From NCBI GenBank assembly GCA_900128585.1, contig LT642189.1, positions 1 through 37,869 on the forward strand: 37,869 nucleotides of DNA, written 5' to 3'. Below the pieces are notes generated by a model, which was not told the DNA's origin, made no database searches, and saw only the letters and a program-made list of their open reading frames with translations. Below are positions 27,636-37,587 of the stretch, in pieces; positions within the stretch are counted from its first letter, which is position 1, and each line of letters begins with the position of its first letter. The stretch comes from Stramenopiles sp. TOSAG23-3 (taxonomy: Eukaryota > Sar). The position numbers and the translations under genes were made by a program.

Positions 27636-28333
27636 CCTTCCCTAAAGCCCAAATTGGAACGGCAAAAACCTTGGAGGGCATAACAATTGCAACCGTACTA
27701 CCAGCTACTAACAGTTTTATCTCTAGACAAGGGAGTCCAGGTTCGTGTTTGGCTGGTTAACCCGAATTCTTTGCCTGCCCAAAAAGTGCGCGAGGAACGT
27801 CGTCGTCGTACTGGTATTATATTTAATTACCAAGTTGGTAAGAGGAGAACTAAAAAAATAATAAAAAGAATAATAAACAACAACTGCTTCGTTCGTCTTA
27901 ATACCAATCATAATAAATACGAGGATTAGTCTAATAATTTATAGCTGTGTCCTATTTAAATTGTATAGTTTAAATTGTTATACATGTACAGGCTCGAATA
28001 GTACGGTTCGATTCGATATTTTAATACGAGGAGTACCGTACGAGGAATGGGAATGGGATGGAAAGAAGAAGTATAGTGTGGGTTATGATTAGGGTTATGT
28101 CTTCACTTGTTGACTTGTTGTGTGTGTGATAAAATCATATGAACTTGTTTATATAATATATAAATAAACCCGCAATATTTGTGAACAAGCAGAAGATTGT
28201 TTGCATGCCTTTTTTCCTTTTTTAAGACGAGTGCGTTCAGGTGGCAGTGTTTTGCCGCAAAGGCCGCAGAGCAAGCAAACGCTTTGTTCCGTGTCATAGA
28301 AAATCTAAGCTTTGATCTTATACACCGACCGCT
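27636..28333. other. AT-rich spacer upstream of the CNB gene
   Basis: About 700 bases between two minus-strand genes, mostly AT-rich. A TACTAAC string followed by a CTAG-type acceptor-like site occurs at 27705-27727, but on the plus strand, where no gene is evident. I see no coding region. Confidence 0.5.
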
Positions 28334-29299
28334 TCATTTTTTGCCTTCGTCTGCTCCCTCTCCTGCTGCTTCCTCGGCAGCCTTTTCGGCCATCATTTTT
28401 TCCGCCAATGCAGTGGAGTAGTCTTTCATGAACCCGGACAATACGTCGCCTTTGGTCGTTGTAAATTCGTGCTTTTCAATATCCGCTCCGGCGACACGAA
28501 TGTAAAAGGATTCTTTTTCGTTGTAGTTCCAGCGCTCGATTTTAGACAGGGGAAAGTATGCAACAGACTCGCGCGATTCTGCGCCAAGAATGTGCAATCC
28601 GTCAATGTTGATACCGATCAGAACTAATTCTGGAGTTCCTTCTTTCAGGCATGTTTGCTTGACTTCGATGAAGAAGCAACCATTGCATTGCCATTCCGCG
28701 CAGGTTTTGACGTACTCTGCCTTCATTGCGACCACGTCGCCTTCTTGGTCAAGCTCGGCGTGCCCCGCAAGGATGGCCGCTTCCCATTCCGCAGGCGTCT
28801 TGTTCCCAAACATGTTGCCTGGGATCATTTCCGCCACGCGATCCGCGAGGAAGCCCTCCTTGTGAACTTCTGGGTTCGATTTCCCGTACTTGATGAACGC
28901 GTCCATCGCCGCCAATTTCAGGCACTTGGCCTCATCCTTGTAGAAATGGGTACCCGTGATTACGCTGTGCAAAGATTGCACAAACAGAAGGTGGGTCAGC
29001 ATGGGGTCCGACTCGTAGCCGCTCGCCACTGCTGGAGTGAGGAGTTTCAGCATGTAAATGAGTTTCGCCGCACTTTGCTGTGCTTCCAAGATGGACGCCT
29101 TGCTATCTAGCGGGGTGTTGCCGACCACGCCATCTTTCGACTGAAAAACAGTGAAGTTAGCCCCGACGGTTTCGTCCTTAAACGCGAGCTTTCCAACCAT
29201 CTCGTTGCAGACGTCCCCGACCGTCGTGGCCTCGGTCACGGTAAACTGCTTGGACGAGTTGTCCAGAAAGTACACTTTTACAATTGCCTCTTCTGCCAT
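28334..29299 (-). CDS. Stand-alone FERM-domain protein
   Basis: A 321-residue protein starting at the ATG at 29297-29299. FERM domains link membrane proteins or phosphoinositides to actin and other partners. Lobe F1 (about 5-85) has a ubiquitin-like pattern (VKVYFLDNSSKQFTV...). Lobe F2 (about 96-200) is helical, with a TPAEWEAAILAGHAEL stretch. Lobe F3 (about 205-302) is PH/PTB-like, with CNGCFFIEVKQT, IGINIDGLHIL and an IERWNYNEKESFYIRV strand pair. The style is closest to the FERM units of talins and MyTH4-FERM myosins, yet no motor, talin rod or actin-binding region is present. The protein ends in a charged Ala/Glu/Lys tail. The FERM region fills the whole protein, so it may act as a small adaptor. 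Partners cannot be named. Confidence 0.85.
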   Translation of the reverse strand: MAEEAIVKVYFLDNSSKQFTVTEATTVGDVCNEMVGKLAFKDETVGANFTVFQSKDGVVGNTPLDSKASILEAQQSAAKLIYMLKLLTPAVASGYESDPMLTHLLFVQSLHSVITGTHFYKDEAKCLKLAAMDAFIKYGKSNPEVHKEGFLADRVAEMIPGNMFGNKTPAEWEAAILAGHAELDQEGDVVAMKAEYVKTCAEWQCNGCFFIEVKQTCLKEGTPELVLIGINIDGLHILGAESRESVAYFPLSKIERWNYNEKESFYIRVAGADIEKHEFTTTKGDVLSGFMKDYSTALAEKMMAEKAAEEAAGEGADEGKK

Positions 29300-30061
29300 C
29301 GTTGTCTTGTTACGTTTGTAGTTTATTTCGAAAATTTATGGATGAATGTAATTTTATCGGTTTCTGATATTGTCTGCGGTCGTTGAATGACTGATTGAAT
29401 GAATCGTTATTCTCTCTTTTGTGTATCTTCACTTGTCCATCCGGTCATACTTATCTAAACTATTCGATCTGTTCAACAAACAATCTCGATAACATATTTT
29501 ATAATAATAATAATAATCTATTATTAATTATATCCTCTTTCTTCTTCTTTCTTTTTTCTTTTTTCTTCCTTTTACACTCTAATAATAAATAAAGCCTTAT
29601 CTTATTATTATTAGACTACTATTACGTATAGGTAGGATACCGAAGAGCACTTCTAGCTTCTTTACTTATTTTTATATATTAATAATTTTAATATTTTCGC
29701 ATTTGTTTGTATTTCTATAATAATTAAGGTAAATATATATATTCTTATCATTCTTAAATACCAAAAGTATATATTATTTATATATATATATCAATATAAA
29801 ATTAAAACAATACATAAATATTAACATCCTTAATTAATGAAGAAAGAAAGGAAGAAAGATCCATTTTGCTTTGGATCGATGGTGTGGATTATGCCGCTGT
29901 GATGTGTCTATGTTATAATTAAAAAAAGTTAATATTGTAATACAATGGAAAATAGCCAGCTCTTTCTATCTATTCTAGTTTATTTAGATTATTTTAAGTC
30001 ATTCTATTATATAATGTAATATCTGTGCTCTCGTACTCGTCGTACAGTACGAGGAGATAAT

Positions 30062-30174
30062 AAAAGAAAGAAAGAAAGAAAAGGAAGGAAGGAAGGAAGG
30101 AAAGAAAAGAAAGAAAAGGAAGGAAGAAAAGAAAGAAAAGAAAGAAAAGAAAAGAAAGAAAAGGAAGGAAGGAA
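30062..30174. repeat. Uninterrupted 113-nt polypurine tract
   Basis: GAAA and GGAA units with not a single pyrimidine on the plus strand for 113 bases. Such mirror-like purine runs can form triplex DNA. Confidence 0.9.
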
Positions 30175-30395
30175 TACAACAGAACACAGCATTCAGGACG
30201 AAACAAAAGTTAATTAATTGAAGTGCGTGATGTCCTGATGTTATTCTATTTAAAATAGTTGTATAGTGTTGATATTTAATACTATGTCTATATTAAATAG
30301 AAATGAGGATAAGTTGAAGACCAAACTGAGTCGAACTAATAAAAGTACCGGTATTAAAATAATAAAAGAATAAAATAAGAGTACGGTACAGTATG

Positions 30396-30450
30396 AAAAC
30401 AAAACAAAACAAAACAAAACAAAACAAAAGAAAACAAAAGAAAACAAAAC
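30396..30450. repeat. AAAAC pentanucleotide microsatellite, eleven units
   Basis: Eleven tandem five-base units, mostly AAAAC with two AAAAG variants near the end. Confidence 0.9.
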
Positions 30451-31303
30451 TTCACATTTTAAGTTCGTACATCAGAACACAACTACGTTAGTCGTATATA
30501 TAAATAGGTAGAGACTATTTATACCTCGTAGACTTGACTACATGTAAGTACCAAATCACGTTTTAACTGTACCCTTCCCTTAATCCCATAATACCTGGGG
30601 TATATAATACTTGTTTCCTTCCTTATTTTATTTAGCTTACCTATATAAATAGAAATGTCCGTTTTACTTAAATATGACCATCCATCCAGATATTCATATA
30701 TTCATTTGATTTTAAATACTGTTTACTACTGTTATATTATTATTGACTATTTTACTTCATATTTATTATATACATTTTAAATAATTAATAGTCCAAATAG
30801 ACAACTAATGTAACGTATTACTATTGGAAATAGAATACGTAGGATTTTTTATTTATTTTTAGTTCTTACAGTTCTTACTACTCACTCTCTCTCGCTCAAC
30901 GTTATTATAGCTAAGGGTATGAGTTCATATACTTTACATATACTGTACAGTGTCTTGGATTTGTTAAAATAGAAATATCATTACGATACACCTCTCTCCC
31001 TCCCTCCCCCTGATAATCTGATAATACACCTGTAATATATAAAAATAAGAATAAAAAAATACATTATATTACTCTTCTTCTTACTTTTGTTTACCAACAA
31101 CCTACCTACCTACATCGTCGTTTCAATTTCTTGTATACCAATCGATTGTGTGCATGCTTCGCTTCATTGAGCGCATGGGTGGAAGGAAAGAAAAACCGGC
31201 AGAAACGCCTTTTTTGTGTCTTTCGTATTCCCAGGAAAGCAACGACGACGACAAAGTAGTTCATAGTGCGTGGTAGAAAACTGAGTTCGTACACAAACTA
31301 CTG

Positions 31304-32716
31304 ATGGCGCAGTACGGGCGCAATCGAAATGTGGTGGGAAACAGCAACAGGGGCAACCTCAGCATAGGACTAACTCCGCAGCAACCGAAGAACGCCCGCA
31401 ACCAAGCTCGCAGTCCCAGAGAGTCGAGAATGGGGATTACCCTCACGTCATCCCAGCAAAATAACTCGCGGCATCCGCCAGGGCTGCTGGGCCCCAATTC
31501 CAATCCGTATACCATTAACCAGAAAAGTGCCGCCAGTGCCACTCCGGGCAACGCCAGCACCAACATCAGGACTTCACCAATTTCGGCCCAGCGCAGGCAG
31601 AAGTTTCCACAAAGCTTTGCCTCCCCTGGAAACGTCGCCCCCCAGGCAGGGCAAGGGGGTACCCAGGGGTCTTCCAGCAAAGCGTACAACCCCAGGCCTC
31701 GACGGAACAACGCCGGGGCCAGCGCCCAGCCGTCCTCGGAGGTGCCCACCAGCAAGGCCACGGCCCCGCCCCTAAAGCTGATAAAAACGGTCGCAAATTT
31801 CAGCACCATCCCCGGGGAACGGCGCATGCCAGGGAACTCGATTGCAACGCCGAAAGAGAACCAGGACTATTATTTTACGAGCGTCCACGAGTTTTTGCAG
31901 AAAGGCATCGCAGTGGCCGGGGTGTTCGACGGGCATGGCGTGAACGGCAAGCACGTGTCCAACTTTGTGGCAAAGCAAATGCCCATGTACATAATCGAAG
32001 ACTATACGAAACGACGAAAGACGGAAGGGAACATGTTCGATATCAGGGAAAGCATTGCGTTTGCAGTTGCAAGAACAGAGGCCGAGCTTGGAACGACTGG
32101 TGTAGACATAAATGCTAGTGGTTCCACGGCTATTTTTACCGTACGAATTAGCAACACGCTGTATGTGTGCAACATTGGCGATAGCCGCTGCATCGTGGGG
32201 CGTCGGAATGCATATGGGGCCATCGAAGCCGCGGCGTTGTCCCGGGACCATAAGCCCGACGACAGGAACGAAATGGACCGGATAACGGGCATGGGCGGGG
32301 TTGTCCAGCCGAGCCAAAACCAGTATGGTCAGTTCATGGGGCCGGCCAGGGTCTGGATACCCGGCCGGCAGGACGTTGGGGGCCTGGCGATCGCAAGGAC
32401 CATGGGGGACATGTCGTACACGGCCGTGGGCGTCACCTCCACCCCTGAGATTTCCGTCCACGAGATTTCTCCAAACGATGTTTTTCTTGTCCTCGGCAGC
32501 GATGGAATTTGGGACCGTCTGAGCAACAGCGAGGTGACGGACATTGTGAGCAAGAGCCTCCCCGCACAAAAACTTTCCGCCCCCAACAGTGATTTTTCCA
32601 AACAGGATTGTCGGAAAGCAGCCGCAGTGTTGACCAAAACCGCCCAAGCCCGGTGGCGAAGTTGCCGGGGAGGATGGTACGTAGATGACATAACTGCCAT
32701 GGTTTGGTGCTTGTGA
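31304..32716 (+). CDS. PP2C-family (PPM) serine/threonine phosphatase
   Basis: A metal-dependent protein phosphatase of 470 residues. The ATG at 31304 is followed by about 160 residues of Asn, Gln, Pro and Ser-rich, probably disordered sequence with no visible targeting signal. The catalytic domain (about 165-470) shows all core motifs. D188 in ENQDYYF is the first metal aspartate, D209-G210 lies in GVFDGHG, and GSTAIFTV and NIGDSRCIVG follow. Next are LSRDHKP, LAIARTMGD, GSDGIWDRLSNSEV with D400, and the final DDITAMV with D461. All metal-binding aspartates are present, so activity is expected. The domain lies at the C-terminus, as in many plant and protist PP2Cs. The substrate is unknown. 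The gene is divergent from the FERM gene and in tandem with the chitobiase. Confidence 0.95.
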   Translation: MAQYGRNRNVVGNSNRGNLSIGLTPQQPKNARNQARSPRESRMGITLTSSQQNNSRHPPGLLGPNSNPYTINQKSAASATPGNASTNIRTSPISAQRRQKFPQSFASPGNVAPQAGQGGTQGSSSKAYNPRPRRNNAGASAQPSSEVPTSKATAPPLKLIKTVANFSTIPGERRMPGNSIATPKENQDYYFTSVHEFLQKGIAVAGVFDGHGVNGKHVSNFVAKQMPMYIIEDYTKRRKTEGNMFDIRESIAFAVARTEAELGTTGVDINASGSTAIFTVRISNTLYVCNIGDSRCIVGRRNAYGAIEAAALSRDHKPDDRNEMDRITGMGGVVQPSQNQYGQFMGPARVWIPGRQDVGGLAIARTMGDMSYTAVGVTSTPEISVHEISPNDVFLVLGSDGIWDRLSNSEVTDIVSKSLPAQKLSAPNSDFSKQDCRKAAAVLTKTAQARWRSCRGGWYVDDITAMVWCL

Positions 32717-33204
32717 AAAAAAGAAGAAGAGAAGAAGTTCAAAGTAGTTGTTGATCTTTCTTCCACGGACGGTTGGAGTAATAATAATAGTCTAATAACA
32801 AATAATAAACATTTAAGTAAAATCCGTACCTTAATATATAACCCTAATACTTAAAATAGAAATATAGTTTCAGTCCCCTTTTTTGTTCTTCTTCTTCTAC
32901 GAAGTTGACTTGATTCTGGTGAAAGACGCAATCCTATACTATGTGTATGTTAAATTTTAAAATATATTGAAGCTTTTCCATCATCAAAAATTAGAAGAGT
33001 CCTCTCGCTCCTCCTGCACCCATTGTTGTTTTGTTGATTATTCTACTTGAATATTAAAGAGTTGAAAAGAAACACACAAGAAACGGATTGGAGAAGAAAA
33101 GAATATATACGATAAAGTAAACAAGTAAGAAAAGAACAGCAAGTTGCAAAGTTTCTACTATTTTGTTGCCAAGAATCCACGTATTATAATTAAAATTAAG
33201 TATT
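32717..33204. other. Spacer between PP2C and the chitobiase gene
   Basis: About 490 AT-rich bases between two plus-strand genes. It should hold the 3' end of the phosphatase mRNA and the promoter of the chitobiase. I see no gene or unusual repeat. Confidence 0.5.
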
Positions 33205-34215
33205 ATGAAAGCAACAGCCGCTTTGTTGGTCGCGACCGTGACCTTTGCGTACTTCGCTGCACCTGCGTTGTCCACTGACAAGATTACGTTTGCCTTTGCC
33301 GACGGGAAAGACGACGGGTACCAATTCTACAATTGGACGCGCATTACCGACCTTGGGTTTTGGAGCTACCCGAAAGATGACGTCATTGCCCTCGTAAAAC
33401 AGCACAACGTCAACCTGTGGCAAGACAGTCACTTGCCAGATGCGAAAGACTGGAGTTCCAAGGACAAAAGAAAGCAGTTTGCCCAAGAGAAAGTGAAGCA
33501 GGTCCAGCAATACCACCTTAAGGGGGTCTTTTTCGATTACGAAGGCCAGCTGAACAAAGACCAGAACGAGGACTACACGAAGTTGGCAAAGGAAGTCAAC
33601 AATGCACTGCAAAGTGTAAACGCATCGATTTTCGTGTGCGTTGGAGGACGCCCCACGTACGAGTTCCGCGACTATGATTACAAAGGACTTGCCGACAATT
33701 CTGAATTTTTATTCATTATGGGGTATGACATGCATTTCTGGGACGACTACACTTGCGTGACAAAAGGGACGTGTTCTCCCGCGGAGGCTCCCATCAAAGA
33801 CTTGACGGATGGCGTGTCCTCGTATTTGAAAGAGGTGTCCAAGGACAAGCTAGTTCTGGGCCTTCCATGGTACGGCCAGCTCTACGAAGTGGTTGTCGTC
33901 CCGTGGAACATGGGTCAGGTTCACTATAAGGATATTTTGGCCATTACGAACCAGAAGCACAAGGTAAAGAGTTTGACTTACCAAGACACGTCGCAGTCCT
34001 GGAAGCTTGTATGCAACGGTCCGTGCACGGACAAACACAAAGGGAACGTCATCTGGTACGATGATGCAAGAAGTTTGACGCCAAAATATAAGTTGGCCAA
34101 GGACAACGACCTGCGCGGTGTAGGCGTTTGGCAACTTTCAAACATCCCAACCGACGACGACTTCAAGAAAGAGAGGGAGGCGATGATGAACGCCTTCGTA
34201 CTGTGGAACGCTTAA
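33205..34215 (+). CDS. CTBS: GH18 di-N-acetylchitobiase-like glycosidase, secreted or lysosomal
   Basis: A family 18 glycoside hydrolase of 336 residues. The ATG at 33205 begins a signal peptide (1-23, cut near ALS-TDK). In animals the lysosomal enzyme trims the GlcNAc-GlcNAc core left after glycoprotein breakdown. The barrel shows LWQD and GVFFDYEGQ, with D111 and the acid/base E113 forming a short D-x-E version of the DxxDxDxE motif. It also has VCVGGRPTYEFRDYDYKGLAD, FIMGYDMHFWDD (Y174, D175), the chitobiase-type VLGLPWYG (218-224), VIWYDDARSLTPKY and RGVGVWQLSN with W309. The length fits the family, and no chitin-binding module is present. N-glycosylation sites such as NWT (residue 43) support passage through the secretory route. 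A role in vacuolar digestion is inferred. The 28-base element shared with CSN7 lies 184 bases after the stop. Confidence 0.93.
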   Translation: MKATAALLVATVTFAYFAAPALSTDKITFAFADGKDDGYQFYNWTRITDLGFWSYPKDDVIALVKQHNVNLWQDSHLPDAKDWSSKDKRKQFAQEKVKQVQQYHLKGVFFDYEGQLNKDQNEDYTKLAKEVNNALQSVNASIFVCVGGRPTYEFRDYDYKGLADNSEFLFIMGYDMHFWDDYTCVTKGTCSPAEAPIKDLTDGVSSYLKEVSKDKLVLGLPWYGQLYEVVVVPWNMGQVHYKDILAITNQKHKVKSLTYQDTSQSWKLVCNGPCTDKHKGNVIWYDDARSLTPKYKLAKDNDLRGVGVWQLSNIPTDDDFKKEREAMMNAFVLWNA

Positions 34216-34398
34216 ATAATTGCTCATGATTTTTAAAGAGAAACACAATGCAAGATTTCCTATTTAACGATAGTTTTGTTACGAATTCACGGGTGAGATT
34301 ACAGTTTCCAATGTTATCAAATCAAATTTGTTGAGTGTGTTTTTTTTTTTTAATGCAGTTCAGTAAAAAACTACGTCTGTGTAAATTGGTTCTAAAAC

Positions 34399-34426
34399 AT
34401 TAAAAACAAGAAAATTGGCTGTTATT
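34399..34426 (+). repeat. 28-nt element downstream of the chitobiase, identical to 5255-5282
   Basis: An exact 28-base copy of the sequence downstream of CSN7, in the same direction relative to its upstream gene. The rest of the convergent spacer 34216-34671 is AT-rich and has no gene. A T run at 34340-34351 precedes the element. Confidence 0.75.
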
Positions 34427-34671
34427 ATTTTTAGTAATTAAATTTAGCTTCCTCATACCCTAATAATCCTAACTTGGTTCTATAATTTTGTTTCATTGTT
34501 GGTTGTCAATCATTAAAAAATATTTAAAGCTTAAGACTAATTCGTAATTCTTAAGAGTGTACCCAAAAACATTTTGAGTTTTTAATTCGTGCCCCTTCTC
34601 AAAAATTAATTCTACGACAGCCCAAAATCTAAAGTATCTTTAAGAAGGCTTCAGAATGACCAAAGTGCTCC

Positions 34672-35466
34672 TCAGTAGCTGTCTTTGTAAAGGCAGCATT
34701 CGGGTTCGTCATATGAAATGTGACGGCCACGGCTACACCCTTCGCTTTTCTCGTCTGAGTTGCCACAACAGCTATAGAAGAAATGGATTTCATTGCCATC
34801 GTGGTTGGGATCGCCGGGTGCTTGCCAACGCTGTTTGGTTTCACCGCTGAACGCTTCTCCATGAAATTTGCAGTCTCCGTTTTGGTTCCTATCTTTCAAG
34901 TAACGAACCCCGCAGCGGCGGCAAGTGACGGTATTTTCCTGTATTTTGGCGACGATCCCGTAGTTCACAGGCCCAGGTTTGTACTCTTCGTGCTCTTTGT
35001 CGCCGTAAGAGGCCAAAAGCGGGGAAGCGTTTAGCAAGTCAGCGTCTTCCTGCTCAGAGCGTATGGTGTAAAAGTAACAGAAACATGGCAGCACGTCCGC
35101 GCCACCATCGGGAGCGACATCAATTTCTTTCTTGTAATAGTAGCCCTCTTTCACGCCCTCTAAAATGTCCATCGCTTCCAGCGCTGCAGCGTCCAGCTCA
35201 AATATGTCTCCCCTAATAACGCCCCAACTGTCACTGCTAGAGTTGTGCGTATCCATCAGTATGGGCCCACGAGTCGCTGGCAGCCGTGTCAGCGGCCTGA
35301 GAACAAGAGGATACTTACTTTTTGTAGTCCCTGAACCAATAAACTTTGCACGCTTTGCGTCCACGGCTTTTTTCAAATACCGATGGTAGTTGGTGTAACC
35401 ACGCTTTAGTGTACCGTACACAAATACTTTTGTCCACAAAACGCCACCAGATGCCATCGATGCCAT
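34672..35466 (-). CDS. Gamma-glutamylamine-cyclotransferase-like (AIG2 fold) protein with CHORD-like zinc tail
   Basis: A 264-residue protein starting at the ATG at 35464-35466 (a second ATG follows at codon 4). Residues 12-165 are a gamma-glutamylcyclotransferase/AIG2 fold. The substrate loop is FVYGTLKRG (15-23), with KYPLVL (51-56) and LDAAALEAMDILEG; E103 is the likely catalytic acid. YYYKKEIDV follows. The YGTLKRG and YPLVL pair is closest to GGACT, which releases 5-oxoproline from gamma-glutamyl-lysine left by transglutaminase cross-links. Residues 182-249 form a second module with C182, C185, C199, H202, C233, C234, C244 and H249. This spacing (C-x2-C...C-x2-H...CC...GC-x4-H) resembles a CHORD zinc domain, otherwise known from the RAR1/CHP1 co-chaperones. 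A GTAAGT inside the enzyme domain is coding, since it specifies the conserved KYP. Confidence 0.85.
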   Translation of the reverse strand: MASMASGGVLWTKVFVYGTLKRGYTNYHRYLKKAVDAKRAKFIGSGTTKSKYPLVLRPLTRLPATRGPILMDTHNSSSDSWGVIRGDIFELDAAALEAMDILEGVKEGYYYKKEIDVAPDGGADVLPCFCYFYTIRSEQEDADLLNASPLLASYGDKEHEEYKPGPVNYGIVAKIQENTVTCRRCGVRYLKDRNQNGDCKFHGEAFSGETKQRWQAPGDPNHDGNEIHFFYSCCGNSDEKSEGCSRGRHISYDEPECCLYKDSY

Positions 35467-36372
35467 CGTTCCAAAATAGACACACTCTCTGGTGCAATAT
35501 TACCCGCTCAATCAAAAGCCAACTCTAGTCCTCTTTTCTTCCCTTGTTTGTATTTGCGTTGACGAAGTGGTATAGGACAACAAGCCCGAACATAGACAAT
35601 GCAAGCGTGTTAACAGTTTGTGAAAGTATCTCTTCCATATTCAACCGTACAAGTAAGAACGGAACTATTCAGCGCGCACAAGAACAAAATCAATTTCGTT
35701 TTCTCTTCGAATTGGAACCAAATCAAATCATTATTTCTTCTTCTTCTATCTACAATCATCATCAATTTATCTACAAATATATTATACTGTAATGCCAATC
35801 ATCAGTGGTGATAATATTTATTAATTATTATTATTATTATTCTTTTTTTTATTGTTTCATTCTTCTTCATCATTCATCATCGATCGATCTTCTCATTATT
35901 CTTCCGTCGTCCCTGCTGCTTTTACTCTTCTTCTTGTTCCTTTTTTTTATTCTTCTTCTTCTGTGTTCTTCGTTCTAAAATATTATTATTATATTTTATT
36001 ATCGTCTTCTTCTTCTTTCTTCGCCAAAAAAGTAGTATTATTAATAACTTTCCATCACTTTCTTCCTCCCACGGTGGGTGGTCACCACCAGTAATTATTA
36101 ATTATTTAATAATAAAAAAAAAGAAAAATATGAAACGTAATCAAAAATAAAATAGAAAAATAGAAAATTGTAAAATAATACTTCTTGGTATACAATAAAG
36201 AATACAATATTTTATTTTGATCATGATCTCATTCTTTCAAAGATTTTACTTACCTTTGGGTTTGAATTATAATTTGTTCTATTAGGGACGAAGTCGAAGA
36301 CGTTTTTTGTTCTTTTAATTTTTGTTAGAGAAGTCCGGTGGTTGGAAGGAAGACGTTCCAACGACGGCAAAT
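35467..36372. other. Divergent spacer between the GGACT-like gene and QTRT1
   Basis: About 900 bases, AT-rich, with CT-rich blocks (TTC units at 35738-35746, 35866-35876, 35923-35961 and 36004-36022) and TTA repeats. The reading frame of QTRT1 is open back to 36322 but lacks an ATG there. I see no gene. Confidence 0.55.
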
Positions 36373-37587
36373 ATGTCTTTCAAGATACATGCGGAGTGCG
36401 GTCGTGCTCGGGCGGCCACGCTGACCCTGACACACGGTCCCGTGCGGACGCCCGTGTTCATGCCGGTAGGAACGCAAGGGACGGTGAAGGGGTTGACAGC
36501 ATCGCAGTTGCAGAGCGAACATTTAGACTGTGAAATTATTTTAGGGAACACGTACCACTTGGGTCTACGGCCAGGCGCAGAAATTTTGAAAGACTTGAAA
36601 GGGCTGCACAATTTTTCGAACTGGTCGAAGAACATATTAACAGACTCCGGCGGCTTTCAAATGGTCTCTTTGCTGGCCTTGGCTGACATTACCGAAGAAG
36701 GGGTCACGTTTCAATCCCCAGTGGACGGGACCCGCATGCTGCTGACACCAGAGGAGTCCATGCGCATTCAGAACTGCATTGGATCGGACATTATGATGGT
36801 CCTGGACGACGTCGTGTCGAGCGTCTCTGTTGACCACGCCAGATTTAAGGAAGCCACCAGTCGGACAGTGCGCTGGTTAGACCGCTGCATAAAGGCTCAC
36901 AAGAACCCATCCACGCAGTGTTTGTTTGCGATTACTCAAGGTGGGCTGGATGTGACAGCAGGGGGGCTGCGTGACCAGTGCTTGTCGGAAATTTTGTTGC
37001 GGGACGAGCATCTGCCGGGGTACGCCATCGGTGGTTTGGCCGGCGGCGAATCCAAAGATGCCTTTTGGAGGGTGGTGTCCCACGGCACTGCACGTTTACC
37101 CAAGAACAAACCGCGCTACTTGATGGGGGTGGGCTATCCGCTGGATTTGGTAGTGTGCACAGCCCTTGGGGTAGACATGTACGACTGCGTATACCCCACT
37201 CGAACTGCAAGGTTTGGCACCGCGCTCGTGTTTGAGAAGGGCGGCCTTTTGAAACTGAAGCAGTCAAAATACATGAACGATCCAAAGCCGATAGAGGAAG
37301 GGTGCTCGTGCACAACGTGCCAAAAGTACTCTCGCGCAAGGCTTCATTTTATGCTCAAAACCGCGGAAACGGTTGCAGGAAGGCTCATGACGGTCCACAA
37401 CATTGCCTACATGATGCGGTTAGTACGCACGATGAGGCAGCACATAATCGATGGGAATTACGCAGAGTTTGTTGACAGATTTTTGAAGAAACACTTTGGC
37501 CAGGATGATGCAATTTACCCAACCTGGGTATGCGAAGCTTTGGTCGCTGCGGGGCTGGAGAGTGTAGTGGAGCGCCACAGGGGCTAA
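36373..37587 (+). CDS. QTRT1: Queuine tRNA-ribosyltransferase catalytic subunit
   Basis: A eukaryotic tRNA-guanine transglycosylase. With QTRT2 it swaps guanine-34 of tRNAs for Asp, Asn, His and Tyr with queuine salvaged from food or bacteria. The first ATG in the frame (36373) gives 404 residues, the family length. The frame is open further upstream (to 36322), but that region has no ATG. Landmarks are TPVFMPVGTQGTVKG (26-40), ILGNTYHLGLRPG (56-68), TDSGGFQM with the general-base-region D91, the eukaryote-style VLDDVVSSV, ITQGGLD, YAIGGLAGGE (217-226), YLMGVGYP, and the nucleophile D271 in MYDCVYPTRTARFG. The zinc ligands are C311, C313, C316 and H342. All catalytic and metal residues are present. 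The partner subunit gene is not in this window. Confidence 0.97.
   Translation: MSFKIHAECGRARAATLTLTHGPVRTPVFMPVGTQGTVKGLTASQLQSEHLDCEIILGNTYHLGLRPGAEILKDLKGLHNFSNWSKNILTDSGGFQMVSLLALADITEEGVTFQSPVDGTRMLLTPEESMRIQNCIGSDIMMVLDDVVSSVSVDHARFKEATSRTVRWLDRCIKAHKNPSTQCLFAITQGGLDVTAGGLRDQCLSEILLRDEHLPGYAIGGLAGGESKDAFWRVVSHGTARLPKNKPRYLMGVGYPLDLVVCTALGVDMYDCVYPTRTARFGTALVFEKGGLLKLKQSKYMNDPKPIEEGCSCTTCQKYSRARLHFMLKTAETVAGRLMTVHNIAYMMRLVRTMRQHIIDGNYAEFVDRFLKKHFGQDDAIYPTWVCEALVAAGLESVVERHRG

Larger units (their letters stand above)
29300..31303. other. Two-kilobase AT-rich divergent spacer
   Basis: Separates the FERM and PP2C genes. It contains a CT-rich block (29535-29575), TA-rich stretches, a pure purine run at 30062-30174 and an AAAAC repeat at 30396-30450. 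All open frames are low-complexity. The last 170 bases before the PP2C ATG are richer in GC and probably form its 5' leader. Confidence 0.6.

Noticed and set aside
28000-28020. GGTTCGATTCG like a tRNA T-arm
   Set aside because: No acceptor, D or anticodon arms around it.
31772-32647. 291-codon frame antisense to PP2C
   Set aside because: A shadow of a strongly supported PP2C gene, rich in His, Val and Arg as expected from the complementary strand.
35313-35318. GTAAGT in the GGACT-like gene as an intron donor
   Set aside because: It encodes the conserved KYP of the enzyme, and the frame runs on through it without a break.
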